Below are positions 12,101 through 25,157 of a DNA stretch of 64,000 nt, piece after piece. How positions within the stretch are numbered: the stretch's first letter is position 1; every line of letters starts with the position of its first letter. This stretch comes from Motacilla alba alba (taxonomy: Eukaryota > Chordata > Aves > Passeriformes > Motacillidae), in the NCBI RefSeq assembly GCF_015832195.1, contig NC_052027.1, forward strand, positions 6,216,649 through 6,280,648, in the 5' to 3' direction. Below the pieces are notes generated by a model. It had not been told where the DNA came from, ran no database searches, and saw only the letters and a list, made by a program, of their open reading frames with translations. Made by a program: the position numbers and the translations under genes.

Positions 12101-15100
12101 CTTGAGTTTCACCAGGGTTATCTGGGCGCTGTGAGCAAATCCTGCCCTGTGAGGAGAGACTAATTGATGCCAAAAATGCACATGTTTGGGTCTGAATGCA
12201 GGCACTGCAGCGAGAGGATCTTTGCTTGCACTGAGCCGGGCTGTTTTGTACTTGGAGGCTCCCTAACGCCAGTACCCAGTGGGTGGCACTGCACAAGCTT
12301 TGTATGACTCTGAAGGCTTTTATTATTTTTTTTAATGCTCCAGCTAGTTTCCATGGTGATGACTGCAGCTTTGATGCCTGTGCAGAAGTGGAGAGGGAAA
12401 GAGAAATAAGAGGGCGATGTTGCATTAAACTAGGACTTGAGTAACCCATGGAAGTCACAGTGGTCACAGCCAAGTGCTGGTCCTGCCAATAAGGCAGTAG
12501 TGGACACAGAAATTGTGGATTCCTGAAGAGCAGCTTCCAACAAGCTGTTCTGATGGGGTGGTCTAAAGGTGTCAATAAACCTGAAAGATTGAGAGGGCAC
12601 AAACCAAGGCAAATGTGATGTGTTTACATTAAGTGAACTAGGCTCACTTCTGGAGTTTTTAGGGGATTTCTGCATTATATTGGTAAAGCTGTGATAAAAA
12701 TTATAGCACACAGTAAAACTGAACATGGATTCTCCTGACAGTAGTTTAAAGAGATACATCTAATTAACATTGTGGATTTAAATACTAGGTGAGAAAAGCT
12801 TCTTTTTTTTTTTTTTTTAATGAACTCATTCAAATTTTTGCACTGATTGAATTTTATTTTCTGGTACAAGAAATAGTTGTCAAGCTTGAAATTTGGATTT
12901 GTTAAAACTCTATCTAAAATTCTCTTTTGAACCCATTGAGCCTCCTCTGCAGCAGTGTAACCTCCAAATTACACAGCAGAGGCCTTGGAATTCAGACACT
13001 GCAGTAATTGTCAATACTGTTGACTTTGCACCATAATCTTTTGTGACTGCTTTGAGACGTGGCTGAATTTAATGCCCACAATCTACAGCTTATCAGCATA
13101 GATTGATCCAGGCATGTTTTGTGTAAAAGCTGCTGATCAAGGAGTGCTACAGGTTTCTTTCTCAGACCTGCTTCTTTCCTGCTGCTTCCATTCAATCAAC
13201 TCTTCTCCTTTATCTTGAGCAGAGTCTGTCAGATGGAGGGGGATCTGCCAGCCCTTGTGAGGGGGCAAAGTCCAAACATGCACTTCACCATCTGGAACTC
13301 CAAAACCACACTATTTGCTGGAAATTTAGCTGTGTATCAAAGTTTTTGTTGCTTGGTTTGAGCTCTTTTGGGTTTTGTTTCAAAGAGGAAAAGAAAGGGA
13401 TGTCCAGAGGGATGCTTTACTGGTGCAGCTTGTGGGACAGAGATGTGGATCATGGTGGTCTTTCTCCAAACTTCCCCTCTAGTAAAACTGCAGCCCAAAT
13501 TCATCATTGATGATGTTCTGGCTTTTCCCAGTTTTTCTCTCTCCTTCCTGCATCTCTCATTGCTCCTTGATCAGCAACCAGACACCAATACAAGTCTCCC
13601 TGTTTGAGAAACTGCCTCGCTGAGGATCTCACCCGCCCCTGAAGTGATTCTTTCCTCATATTGCTAAGCTCGCTTTCAGAGTCCTGCCTCCTGCAGCAGA
13701 TCTTGTATTTTTCTCCCAAAATGTGCAGCCACAGGTGGTACAGGGGGAAGGCATGAGCCTGCATCACCTCTGGAGGAGCTGAATTTAAAGCTTCGTGTCT
13801 GATGTTGATTCTTTGGTTCTGAGGGAAAGATACATGTAGTAGGATCTGGAAACCTGTTGTTGGAAAGACAGATTGTTGCTTCTTTGACTGCTTGAAGGGA
13901 AACAGGGATGACAAACCTTGTTCACAGAAATTGCTGTGTCTGTTAATGCTTCTCAGTTTTCTGAAGGATCAAACAGGAGGAAAATCAGCCTTTTGTCAGC
14001 TCTGGGTACCTGAATGTGCACAGGAGCTACGCTGGAGTCTCGGGGTTGGACAAGAGATGAGAAGTAGACAAAGAGATTGCTGGGCCTTCTTTTTCTTTTC
14101 TGCAGTTGCTTTGCTGTGAATGTACCTTCTTTTTCTCCTTCTCAGTGTGAATATTTTTTTAATGAAAGATGATCAGCTGCATTAGTCAGATGACTCCTGA
14201 TCCTCAAAGCAGCTCTTCTGTATGGGGGGATATCTGGGCATTACCTACTATGAGTCTTCATAACAAAGGATGACCAGAGAAGATTAAATAGAATTTCCCA
14301 CTGTGTTTAATACAGGATATCTAAGGCTATTTTTTCTCTATAGAGTTAAGTTACGTTTCAGGGAGGTGACTTGGTTAAATTGACTTAATGGGCATGAAAC
14401 CTTCACTGTCATTGTGGAAAATCAGCTTACTCAGAGGAGTTGCTTTCTGGACTTACACAGGTTCTTGCAAGCTGTTTAAGCAATGCTAAATATATTGCAG
14501 CCAAGAAAAGCTGACAAGGATGGTAGCTGCCAAATTTCTAATAGCAACTTTGTAACTTCATTGCTTTTTCAGCAACAACAACAAAAGAGAAAAATACTGT
14601 TAACTTGGCAAAATCCGTTTTCTGTTTCTTGGGGTGTGGTAACAAACCTTACTAAAATAACTGCATATAAGTCAGCAAAAATATAACCTGCTTTCAACAA
14701 AAATTGGAGCTATGTAACCCTACCAGTATCCAAAATCTTTTTATGACTTCCCTTGTTGAAATTCATCACCCTTCTGCAAACGAATTAGGCAGTCTGAAAC
14801 TCGAGACGTGAGGATTAGTAGAGGGCTTAATGAAAACATCATCAGTGTTGTCCCTGCAGAATCAAAATCCTGACACTCTGGTTACTGAACTGTATTTGAG
14901 CCTTAATTTTAAGTGACTGCCTTTTACTTTAAAGGGATCATCACTTAGAAACTTCAACGTGGCTTTCTTTTCAGGATTGTTACCTTATGTGTGCTTGCAG
15001 ATCAAAAATAATTCTCAGTATTTTATTAGTGATATGATACCATTTTCAGGTGTGCATCTAGAGTTTTGCTAAGTTAATGATGGTCTTGACTATCAAAATA

Positions 15101-16667
15101 CAATATTTATAGTCGGACAAAATCTTTCAGATTTACAGCGTTCATCCTCCCCAGAGGTCCATGTTTCCCAGAAGACTGATATCAGTTTGGCTTTAGCCTG
15201 TCAAATAAGCCCATGAAATGCATGCCAATTTCAAATCCTAATCTTCAGCAAAAAGTCTTCTTTTTCAGTCTTGGCAAGGAGCACTGAAGTCAATAAAAAA
15301 TTTAAAATTAAAAATACCGAAGGAGTCCAACAAGTTCAGGCATTTGGTAGTAAAGAAAAGAGAGCTCATATGTCTAGGGTTATGATCAGGAATCCAAACT
15401 GAGGACTAGAAGCTAGAAGTTCTGGTTATATTTTGGTTTTTTGGCCTTTCTTTGTTATATGTCTATGTGACAGAAGATACCCCAGCAATTGGTGCAGCTT
15501 TTGGCACTCTGAGGTAGAGTTCACCTGCCTGTAGCTAAACCAGGGCTTTGCACATGCTGTGCAAGAGGACTGGGGAAAAGATCTCTGCAAGGCTTTTTGA
15601 TAAGTCAGATGCATGGAAAGGAGTGTGCATTAAATGGTAGAAAATACTTGATTTTCAAAAGGCTGTGATGAATTACGAACAAGTTTGAGTTTGCATATTT
15701 TAAGGTTCAAGGAGAACTTGTCTTAGTTCTTGATTTTCTTTCTGAGTTGAGACTGTGCATGTTGCTGTAGCAGGTGGTGAAAGACTGTTTTTCTAGGAGC
15801 TTTAAAATCAATTTTGTTGTTTAACCAACTCAGTTTCCCAAAATTGTAGGAACCCTGACTCTGCCTTTGACCTTTCCATGTTTTTCATCTGGCACATTAA
15901 ACAGTTTATGGCCAGCCCTGTGCTACTAGACGCAAGACATTTGTTAGAGATTTTGCTGTGGTGAGTAATAGTGCAGGGAGAATATATTTTGTGGGCCTTT
16001 GCAGATTAAATGCCTTAATTCATGGGTACCTGCAATTTCAGGAGATTGGATTTGACATTGATGGTGGCCTTCAGCCTGCTGTTCCTCAGGTGGTTGGGTG
16101 GAGATGTGACTGTCTTGGCTTGCAGTCTAATGGGCTGGGATCACGAGTGTTACTTTCACAGAGTTCTGTAATTATCTGGGCATATTCTGTGTCTGCAGTC
16201 TGAAATCACATATTAAAAAAAAAATTAAATTTCCAACACATTTCAAGTAGCTTTTCTCTTTGTGACTTGTGGTTCAGGCTCTTTTGTGAGCTGTGCCAGT
16301 GTAGTGATTGCCATAGAATGGCTTTAAGGAAATCGTGACCATGCTGTATCCCAGGAGTGAATGGCTGAGACTTGAAAGTGATGAATTCCCTGCAAAACTA
16401 CTCTGTTTGCTTCTCACTCAAATGTGAGTAAATTAGCTGTAGTGACACTCAAGTCAGGGGTTGAGGAGGAATGTAAATGGTAGGAGTATGTGATCCTATA
16501 TTTCAGGATATGCCAGTTTAAGGGGTTCAGATAATTTGCATAGTCTCAGGTTCAGATCTCTGAATGTCACTTCAAGGTTCTCCCATCTTTTGGGTATAAC
16601 ACCTCCTAGTCCCTTGCAATTTAGGCAGAACTCCTGAGCACAGACTGCTAAGCTAAAATGACCTATC
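9162..16667 (+). other. Intron sequence, no gene recognised
   Basis: About 7.5 kb with no recognisable exon, RNA gene or transposon end. It includes a T16 run at 12803-12818. The longest open frame (minus strand, 12096-12602, 168 codons) has mixed low-information composition and no domain, and no splice context was found. Old unrecognised repeats cannot be excluded by eye. Confidence 0.55.
12803..12818. repeat. Poly-T run (16)
   Basis: An uninterrupted run of T. There is no sign that it is the poly-A tail of an inserted cDNA: no target duplication or gene-like sequence lies next to it. Confidence 0.9.
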
Positions 16668-17110
16668 CGTGACTTTTAGAAAACTCAAAAGGGCAGATCT
16701 TCTGCGTTATCGCTAAATGTCAACATTGAATCTACTTGATTTTCTGCAAAAAAGCAGGTGCAGATGTAAACGAAATGCGCATCAGATTAAAGTCTTCAAG
16801 AAATTTCAGATATCTCTTTGCTAGTAAGGATGTTCTCCACTCGTAGTCTAAGTTTCCCTCTGGGGAGGCGTACGACCACTTTGATGGCTGCATGTTTAAA
16901 TTATTTACTGAGCATTGGTCTTATTTTTTTTGGGTGGCATCGGCCTGAAGCCACCCAAACAATGGACCAGCAGCAGCACTGGAGACCAGCTGTGTAAAGT
17001 AACATCTTAGCTGGCTCTTTTAGTCCCCCAGGCCTGCCAACCACCAGCGAAAAAGCAGAAACCCTGCCTTTGCTACGTCCTGGCTACGAATGCAAGCGCA
17101 AGATTTCCTT
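16668..17110. promoter_or_regulatory. CpG-retaining intronic block, candidate conserved regulatory element
   Basis: I count about 13 CpGs in roughly 440 bases of otherwise ordinary, AT-leaning sequence (for example GCGTTATCGC, AAACGAAATGCGC, GGCGTACGACC, CTACGAATGCAAGCGC). Neighbouring intron has far fewer per kb. The block also contains the 10-bp hairpin at 16929-16959. Retained CpGs without high GC are often seen in unmethylated or constrained noncoding elements. That is an inference; an old, unrecognised mobile element is an alternative. Confidence 0.35.
16929..16959. repeat. Perfect 10-bp inverted repeat (hairpin)
   Basis: TTTGGGTGGC at 16929-16938 pairs exactly with GCCACCCAAA at 16950-16959 around an 11-base loop (ATCGGCCTGAA). 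The T-run just before the left arm makes part of the A/T pairing less surprising, but the GGGTGGC/GCCACCC core is specific. Confidence 0.85.
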
Positions 17111-17844
17111 GTGGCTTTAACATTAATGTGCCCTAAACTGCTAAGTCAGAGCTCTTATTTTCCCCTTGAGCTGGCAGCTCAGGCCAGCTCCCTTTAATCC
17201 ACACATTAAGCACACATTTTAAAGTGTGTTGTTTTTGGAAAGATGTTCAGCAACTTCCTTTTTTGAATCCAGATGCAGAGGTCTCTCTCCAGAATTGATG
17301 GGCTGTACTCGAGTGAACTGCTCTGTCTCTGGGCTTTGTGAAAGACCCAGTCTGTGAGTTCAGGGATCACCTTTCTAAATGGGGCCTCATAAAAGGCAAG
17401 GTGAAAGGAAGGGCAGCTTGAAGGGGAAAAAAATAGATGAACCTCAAGAGTTTGGTTTGGCAAGAAACAGTGCAAGTTCATTTTGCCTTAAAAAAAAACT
17501 TTTACTGGACTCTCCCATGGTTTAATTATACCTTTTTTTATTACTTTCATCATGCATTAATATATAAAGCACATGGATGTGGCACTGTGCAAGTGAGACT
17601 TAGTTCCTTGAGCCTTAATTTCTCTCATGCAGCCAGTGGTATCAGGGGAATGATGTCCTGGTGGTTCTCCTGACCCTGCCCTGGCAGGCTGATGGTGGTA
17701 CCCAGCACAGAGGGCTCCATACTCACCATGCAGGGTACAGAATTAACAGAGCAAACTCACAACTTAACTCTCCTGAATACTTAAATTCAATGTAATTATC
17801 CAGCCAGTGCTCTCACCTCGCACTGATGACTTATGTCTTGTGAA
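17111..17844 (+). other. Intron sequence before the CR1 element
   Basis: No gene is recognised. The part at 17583-17665 (GTGCAAGTGAGACTTAG, CCTTGAGCCTTAATTTCTC) vaguely resembles the MIR core in + orientation, but the match is too short to call. Confidence 0.5.
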
Positions 17845-18183
17845 GAGGATGAGCTGGGGGTGGCAAGGTGGGACTCCATCTCCTCTCCAAGTAGCAGGCA
17901 ATAAAACAAGAGGAAGCTGCCTCAACTTTCACATGGAAAGACTTAGATTGGATTGTAGGAAAAATTTCTTCACTCCAAATGGTGGTCAGGCATTGGAACA
18001 GGCTGCCGGGGGAAATGGTAAAATTTCCAGTTCTGGAAGTGTTAAAAAAAAAAGTGGAGGTGGCATTTAAGGGGCATGGTTTAGTGGTGAACATGGCAGT
18101 ACTGGGTTAATGATGGGACTCGATGATCTTAAGAGGCCTTTTCCAACCTAAAGGGTTTTAGAATTTTATGATTCTATGATTCT
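17845..18183 (+). mobile_element. CR1 LINE 3' end, sense orientation
   Basis: The + strand follows the avian CR1 3' end in order: 'GGGGGTGGCAAGGTGGGA', 'ACAAGAGGAAGCTGCCTCAA', 'GGAAAAATTTCTTCACTCC', 'CATTGGAACAGGCTGCC', 'GGGCATGGTTTAGTGGTGAA', 'GGACTCGATGATCTTAAGAG', 'CCTTTTCCAACCTAAAGGG', and the terminal short repeats 'TATGATTCTATGATTCT'. It is 5' truncated, with an A10 expansion inside (about 18042-18051). The tail is still recognisable, so this copy is better preserved than the one at 5133. The start is approximate because homology fades before 17860. Confidence 0.93.
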
Positions 18184-21100
18184 AAGGCTACTGCACTTGC
18201 TGTGTGCCAGCAGTCATCCTTTTTCACTTGTGACCCATGTAATTAAGGCTGCAGCAGGATCTACTGCTACATCTCATTACTGTGTTCCTTGGAACATTTC
18301 TCAGTGAGCCAATTTATTTCATGTTATGTATCTAGAATAAATGCTTCAGTTTCTTTAGTATTCCTATAGCCTGTCAGAGGATGTAGCATTTCTTGAAGGC
18401 CTTACCTTTTGGGGTCAGCAGTTGCTATAAACAAGTCTTATTCCTAAAAATTTTGGATATTTCATATAAAGGCTTCGTGTATTTGCAGTTTAAAAAAGAA
18501 ATCTTTGTGTAGGCAAGACAAATGCTAAGACATTTCGCTTGGAGTCTGCTGATGTCTTTTGCAAACATTAGAAGTATTGCTGTTTCCACTTGATTGATCA
18601 AGTGAGTTGCAATGAGATTTAATTTTGCTATGTCATTTAAAATAGTTCAGTAGAGTTAGAACACCTATTATGATGCAGCCCTTTTGTGCATATTTTTGTG
18701 CTTTGGGGTAGATTCAATATCTCACAGACTCATCTTTGTTGCTGAGAGGCTGGTGCTTGGCTGTAGGCAGTACCTGGAAGGCTGCATCTACTCTATTGCC
18801 TGTACCATCTTTTCTTTTTTATTGTTAACTGGTCATTTTTCAAGGTGTAAATAACTCCATCCAGGGCAGGCACATGAAATCAGAGCACTCCTTCCAACCA
18901 TTCAATTATTATTAAAATAAAGACAACTTTAATTTGTATCCAGGTGTCTGAAGACAGGCTCAGACACAAGAGATATGTGGGAGAAAACTTGTATAGACCA
19001 CTGTGTTGTTAATAAGCCAGGGAAATAGCTAGAATCACTCTGATTCCAGAAGGGAGACATTTGGTTTGAAATGAAATGTTTCTCTCCAGGCCTCACTCCT
19101 TTCTTGAGCCAATGCCAAGTGACTGAATTTAAAATTCAGTGTTATCCTAGAAGTTATGTCAGACTTGCTTTTATCAATGTATAGGTAAATGAGGAAAACG
19201 AAAATAAATGCAGTGTTACTCCTTCTAACGTGTGTAGATAGACAAACATCAGGGTTTTCTAACATCTTACACTCATGAGAACAAATTGCTGATGGAGTCA
19301 GATTTTAACTCATCTTATTTACAAGTGTGTTATACTTTCTGGATACGTTTTTACCTGTGTTAATCTCAGGAACTCATCAAAATTATTCTGGATAGCTAAA
19401 GATATGAGTTCTAGAAGATAAATATTGGGGCATCTAATTGCTAGTGATCAGGTTACTTTTAAAATTTCTAAATTTCTTCTACAAGTGCAAAACATGTCTT
19501 GATTTTGGAGGAGTAAGGGTGGGTACTGTAGCAATGCTTTGTTCCTGTACCCCTGAAGCAGCCAAATTTTCATTCCCACATAAAAGGGCTGGAAAGCACC
19601 ACCTCTCAGTGGTGTTTGCTTGTCTTTTTTTTCTACCTTACTTTCTCCATCACCAGCTGGAGGTTCTGGCCAGGCAGGTTTATAATCAACACTGCCCTCT
19701 GCATTTCCAGCTTCTTACAGTGCTGTTATAGTCTTTTTTTTGTTAGTATATAATGACCACCAAATTTTTTTCTCTTGCTCAGTGTGGGCTTTTCAATGGC
19801 AGAGCTTGTAGTGCTGGAGCAGAGGCTGCTGGAAATGGTGCAGCCCAGTTTTTCTGGGGTGCTTGGAATGGGACATACTGAAGCTCTGGGGATTGCTTTA
19901 TACTCTTGTCTGTTTTGCTGCAGATCTGCTGTCAAGAATTAACTTCCTATGGGGAGCCACAACCCTGCCTGCATTGATTTTTCTGAACAGTTGCTCTGTT
20001 TTAGTGCCCTCGAAGGGACTATACATCTTTTTAATTAAAAATAAAGTAAATATCAAACGAGTGATGAGGGGTGCAGTGGGCAGAAAACCAACTGCATATT
20101 GACTTTTTGTTCTGGAGATGAATTCATAGAAACAGCTTACAAGGGACTCCAGAACATGGAAGTGTTTTACCCTTACTGGTTATCTCACATGGGGACCTCG
20201 TGGGAAACATTCTGGCATAGCTGGGAAATACAACTGATCATTTACTTGAGACTCTGGAAAAATCAAGAAGTTAAATTCACACAATAGATTTTTTAAAGGT
20301 CTTGAGATTGGTCTTGATGCTGTGGTTTCATGCCTGAAATCTCCACACTTCTTCAGCTGAGCATTTGGCTGCACTCTCATGGGGAGTGGTGTTCCATCTC
20401 ACCAGTGAGATGTGTGTGGTCCCACAGAGGGGATTGTGTGTTTAAGGCTCTGGGCAATCCCAGCATGAGATAGTTTCTTAGGAAAACTTTGTGAAAGTGT
20501 TACATTAAATTTCTATTAGTGTAGTTATTGCTAGTTTTTTCATCCTTATTCAAAAGACTACTTAAGGGTATGTTTATCTATTGGTAGATACTTAAAAATA
20601 GTGCTAGAAAAGTGGAGTTTAGATTTCTGGCACGTTAGGAAGCTGTTCCAAGTTAGATGATGTCTCATACTGGATGTCTCATGTGCAATTAATTCACAGC
20701 TGTCTTCTAGGTCATTCAGTTCCATAGCAGCAAGGACAGCTTAAGCAACTCAATCAAGCCTGTAACACCTCTAAAATGCTAGTTCATGAGTTATCATAAA
20801 CTTTTTTTGCAGATGTGTTAAGTTTCCATTTGCACAAAAACTTCCCAACAGCAACACAGGAATCTTTGCTGGCATCTGTGTAGAGATTTGGAGGCGTGAA
20901 GGGAGGTGAGGAAGAAGAAGGATATCTCCGATTCATCCTGCATGCCTTGTGTTTGGTTCATCGTCATCAGTGAAATAATAGAAAGAAAAAGGAAAATAAA
21001 TCCAGCAAATAATCATTAAATCTGAGCATGTTCAGGACAGTGTCATTATTTCAGGTATTTAAGGGTGTAGGAAGAGTCACTTTTTGGGGATCCCCCAGGT

Positions 21101-24100
21101 GGCCTGGGCAGAGCTGGCAGCAGAGAGCTGCCCTGCAGAGTTCTGCTCTTGCATGCTGTTCACTGGACCACCCCGCAAAAGAAAAGAGAAAAGTGGAATT
21201 TCACTTTTAAAATTTTCATAGTAGGCATTGATTAGAGTTGCTCTTACAATTGGATGGCAATAAATCTTATTTGACAGTTCTGCTGTATTGTAGTGGGAGA
21301 TGGATGGGAAGGAGGGTGCAAACAATTGATTATGCATTTAACTAGGCAAGAGCAAGACAGGAATTTACAGGAAGAGTAGTGAAACTGTTTGGGCCAAGTG
21401 AAGTTTTTAGAAAACAACCTCAGAATTTTCATGTAGAGATGAAGTCTGGCTATTGCTACAGAGGAGGGCTGACAACACCACAGGGTGCCTGCCTGGGTGG
21501 TCAGTCTGGTGGGCTGCAGCAACTCCGCTGCTCTCTGGACTGGAGGTAAATTGCAGAGACAACGGAAATCTTCTTTTCTGTGGTTTAAATAGTGGTTTAA
21601 ACACCACGTTCTTAGAGTGGATCAATAAAGTAATCTGTTTCAGGTAGAGGTGAACAAAAGCATCCAGGGAAGTAAATCTCTCAGTGCCCTGAACATCTTG
21701 GTGGGCAGGCTGAAACATGCTTTGTGCTCGCTGAGACTGGGCTGTATTTTCTCTTTGATGCTCTTTGTTTGGAGACAGTTTCCTTTAAGGCTGATTTGCC
21801 AGAGCAGCAGTGCATTGATGCACACATAAGCTTGTTTGATAAGAGTAGGAACTTGAAATCTCAGATTACATGGAAAAGGGGAAAATTTTGAAATCCTTCT
21901 GCTTCTCTCCCCTCCCCACTCTTGCAGACTAGGAAGCTTTGTAATGGTCTCCTAAAAAGAATTGCCTTTCTAATTCTGGTTCTGGATCTAATTACTGAAT
22001 TGAGGCAGCATTGTTGTCTGTGCTGTGTGCAGTCTCCTACTTCTCCACAAGCTTATGGTCCCGTGGATGCCCACACAGAACTGAAGTGAGTAGTAATTTT
22101 ATTTTTTTTCTTTCTAAGATATGCTGCTGGATTGTCCACAGCCACATGAATGCAAATTCTAAGAGGAATTGTGGAGAAAAATGTCCCTTATTGCTGGTAA
22201 CACCAAATTACTATTTTTTATCTGATGGCTACTGTCCTGTGGTGTTTAATGCTATCATGTACTTTTGCCTTATTAATACTGGCTTGTGGAGTAGCCCTAT
22301 TTGTCACAAAATAATGAAGCAGAGCCTTCATGGACAAGGGTTTGTTGGTTTTGTTTTTTTTTGCAAGATTCTTGGCAGCAGTCTGATAGGGAACTGGCCT
22401 TCCTAAAATCCAGCTTATGACAGAATATTCTCTTTGAAGCGTAGCTACTCTAGCATTTGATATTCAGTGGCTCTGGGCACAGCACATCTAAAGGAGTTCA
22501 TCCAATATTGATGGTCTTCCAGCAAAATCAGGAAGGGGAAAAGAAAATCCTATTTCTTAAAGCTCTTATATTTAACTTCTTGTTGCTTGATCTTGGTCTG
22601 AAAGGTCACAAGGGTGAAGCTGTAGCAGGGTAAACCAAAATTAAAGAGCTGTGCTTTGTTTTCTGTAGATGCTCCTTAATGTTTTCTCAAACTTGCAGCC
22701 TTATGGAGAGCAGGAGGAGCCTGTTTCTGACAGCATTGCTCTGTATTGTAGTTCAGTATAATGCTACCGTGTCTGAAGGTGTATTTAAAGCTGTTCTAGA
22801 TCAGCCTTGCAAGTCAGAGCACTGGCAGCCAAAAACATGACTGTGCTGCAGTGTTTGAATGTGGTTTTAAAAGCTGCAGTCCTGCCTCTCATTTGGCCAC
22901 AGAGAAAATGGGTTTGGTCTCCTGAGCTGACTTAAGAGACTTAATCTCCTTGGTTTACTGCTGTTGTCTCTTGCACCACTGCCTTGGCATCCCCACCCAG
23001 CTGCAAGTGCCAAGGCAGTGAAGGACCACAGGAAGCTGGAAGGTGCAGGGAAGGGGACTGAGGCCTTTGGCAGCTGTGCTGCTGTCCAGGTCACTCTAGG
23101 CTGGTTGAGATGTCCACCCTGAAGCTGTGTGTACATGTCCACAGAGGATGAAACTGGTGCTTCTTAAGGAGTTGCTGACCCCTGGGTGTGCCCCTGTACA
23201 AACTGGCTGTGTGGGGCAGTGCCAGACTGCAGCAAAGGAGGTGTTGCTTCAGCTGAGCTGATTATTTTTCTTTTTCAAGAAGCTGTAACTTCTTGAGCTA
23301 CAATCCCTTGCTGAACAGACTTCGCCCTGTATGAGCAAAAGCAGTTCCTAGAGGTGTTGGCAGAGCTGCCAGGATTTGCTGATGCAGAACAGCTGCCTGG
23401 GTAGCAGAAGCCTTACTCTGTGTTGCTGTCTGGTGTGAAGGTTTGGGGCGTGATCCTGGCCTGGAGAGGTTCCCTGACACCACTAACTTTAAGTGTGCAG
23501 CTCTGAGCTCCTTCGTAATCTCTCTCATGTGGTACCAGCTATGCTGTGTGTCCTGTGTGCATCTTTGTGTTTAACTTTAAACCTATCAGACAGGATTTTG
23601 CATGGTGTGTCTGGGCCAGCCTCACACTTTTTTCCATGTACATACTCATCTTGGATATCCAAGATAACAGGTTTACCATGAGGAACCACTGGAGCCATTC
23701 TTTGGCATTAGAGATTCATTCAGGGTTCATTGATGGTAACAATAACAAGGTTGTAACGTGGCAGTCCAAACAAATGTGGAAATAAGGCTTTAGGTTTCTT
23801 AAAATTCTCATATGCCATGGAGAGAATGAGTAAATGTGATTTCATTTCTGATATTCTTTATTAGTTTTACATATGCAGTGTGGTGTAGAAACATTTGTAT
23901 TTCAATTTATTTTATAGAAAAAGCCCTTTTTCATAATCTTTGTCAGCTCATTGTGAATAGCAACCTCTGATCACAGAAGGCTATTAATTCTTAATTATCT
24001 GCTGGTAATTTACTTGTGCATGAGTTTAGCAATCCATTAGGTGGTGATTTATTTTTGAGAGAAATATGTAATGAAAAGTTTTAGGATTTGCTTTCCCTCA

Positions 24101-25079
24101 CCCCCCTTTTGGCTTGCACTGGAATTAGCTGATTGATTAGATTACAGGATTTATCCAAACCACACTCTGTGTGTTAGAGATTGTAGTTAAGTACATTAAG
24201 AAAATCTGAAGCAAGACACAGATAAATGTAATAGTGTTTTTGATGGCAGTCTCTGAATTAGGCTACTGGCTGAGAAATTGGAAGTTAAATTAACAAATAC
24301 TGGAGTATTGGTTTAATTCAGGGATTTTTTTTCCTTCTAGCCTCTCTTGATTTATGGATATCTAAAAGTTTTTGAGTGGAAATATAAATCCCTCACAGCA
24401 GAGGAGCTCAGTAGCCGTGAGCTGGTTTTGTGCCATGCTATGGGACTACATAGAGTATGGACTAAAAACTTTGACTTTTGGGAAGTTAAATCCAGTTACT
24501 TCTAAGAGTTGTTTTTCCACACCTTATTCTATGACTTAAAGGCATAACATCACCATTTATACTTGAGACACTGAAATATATTTGGCCTACTGTTTTGTTA
24601 TTTTGGTTTTTTTTCCTGGTAGTTTCACATGCACTAAATCACATCTCTTTGCTGAACTGCTTAGCTGAGAAGTTAATTAGTTATTAAAAGAGTTAGTTCC
24701 TTTATTAGCTGGAGTTACCTTTAGTGCATTGTCTGGAAACTGGCTGTTGTAATGTGATTTTTGCAGAGCCAGTGGTTGGTGTTCCTGACAGCACAGAGCT
24801 GAGAGCAAGGGCTGCTTCTCCTGCCCAGTGCCCCATCCTTGCATGCTGGCTTCCCACTTTTAGCTCCACTTGAAGCAGTGACAGAGTCTATGGCACTTTT
24901 GTTATGTCAAAGATTTTGTTAGTTATTCTGACAACATAAATTACTTGGAGGAAGAAGAAGATGTCATGAAATAAGGATTGCTCTGAGTCTTCTGCTGTGT
25001 TGGCCTCCATCCCTGAGCAGAACACAGGGTGTAGCACAACCTCACTGATGGCTGGAAATGGCATAAGATACTAGATGAG
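18184..25079 (+). other. Intron sequence, no gene recognised
   Basis: About 6.9 kb with no exon, RNA gene or mobile element that I can identify. Short palindromes such as CACTTGAT-TG-ATCAAGTG at 18587-18604 occur. Open frames are all below 140 codons and have no recognisable domain. Confidence 0.55.
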
Positions 25080-25110
25080 ATATATATGAGATATATACAG
25101 TATATATATA

Positions 25111-25144
<34 letters not shown>

Positions 25145-25157
25145 AAAATATATAAAA
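25080..25157. repeat. Compound TA/TG/TA microsatellite
   Basis: A (TA)n tract, then (TG)n at about 25111-25125, then (TA)n to about 25144 with an imperfect AT-rich tail. Such tracts vary in length between individuals and can form cruciform or Z-DNA structures. Confidence 0.95.

Noticed and set aside
12096..12602. 168-codon minus-strand open frame
   Set aside because: Length is compatible with chance in 64 kb on six frames; composition is Ser/Leu/Gln-rich without a motif, and no evidence of splicing or a promoter is seen.
17583..17665. Possible additional MIR piece before the CR1
   Set aside because: Only a short stretch resembles the MIR core and no flanking MIR motifs follow.
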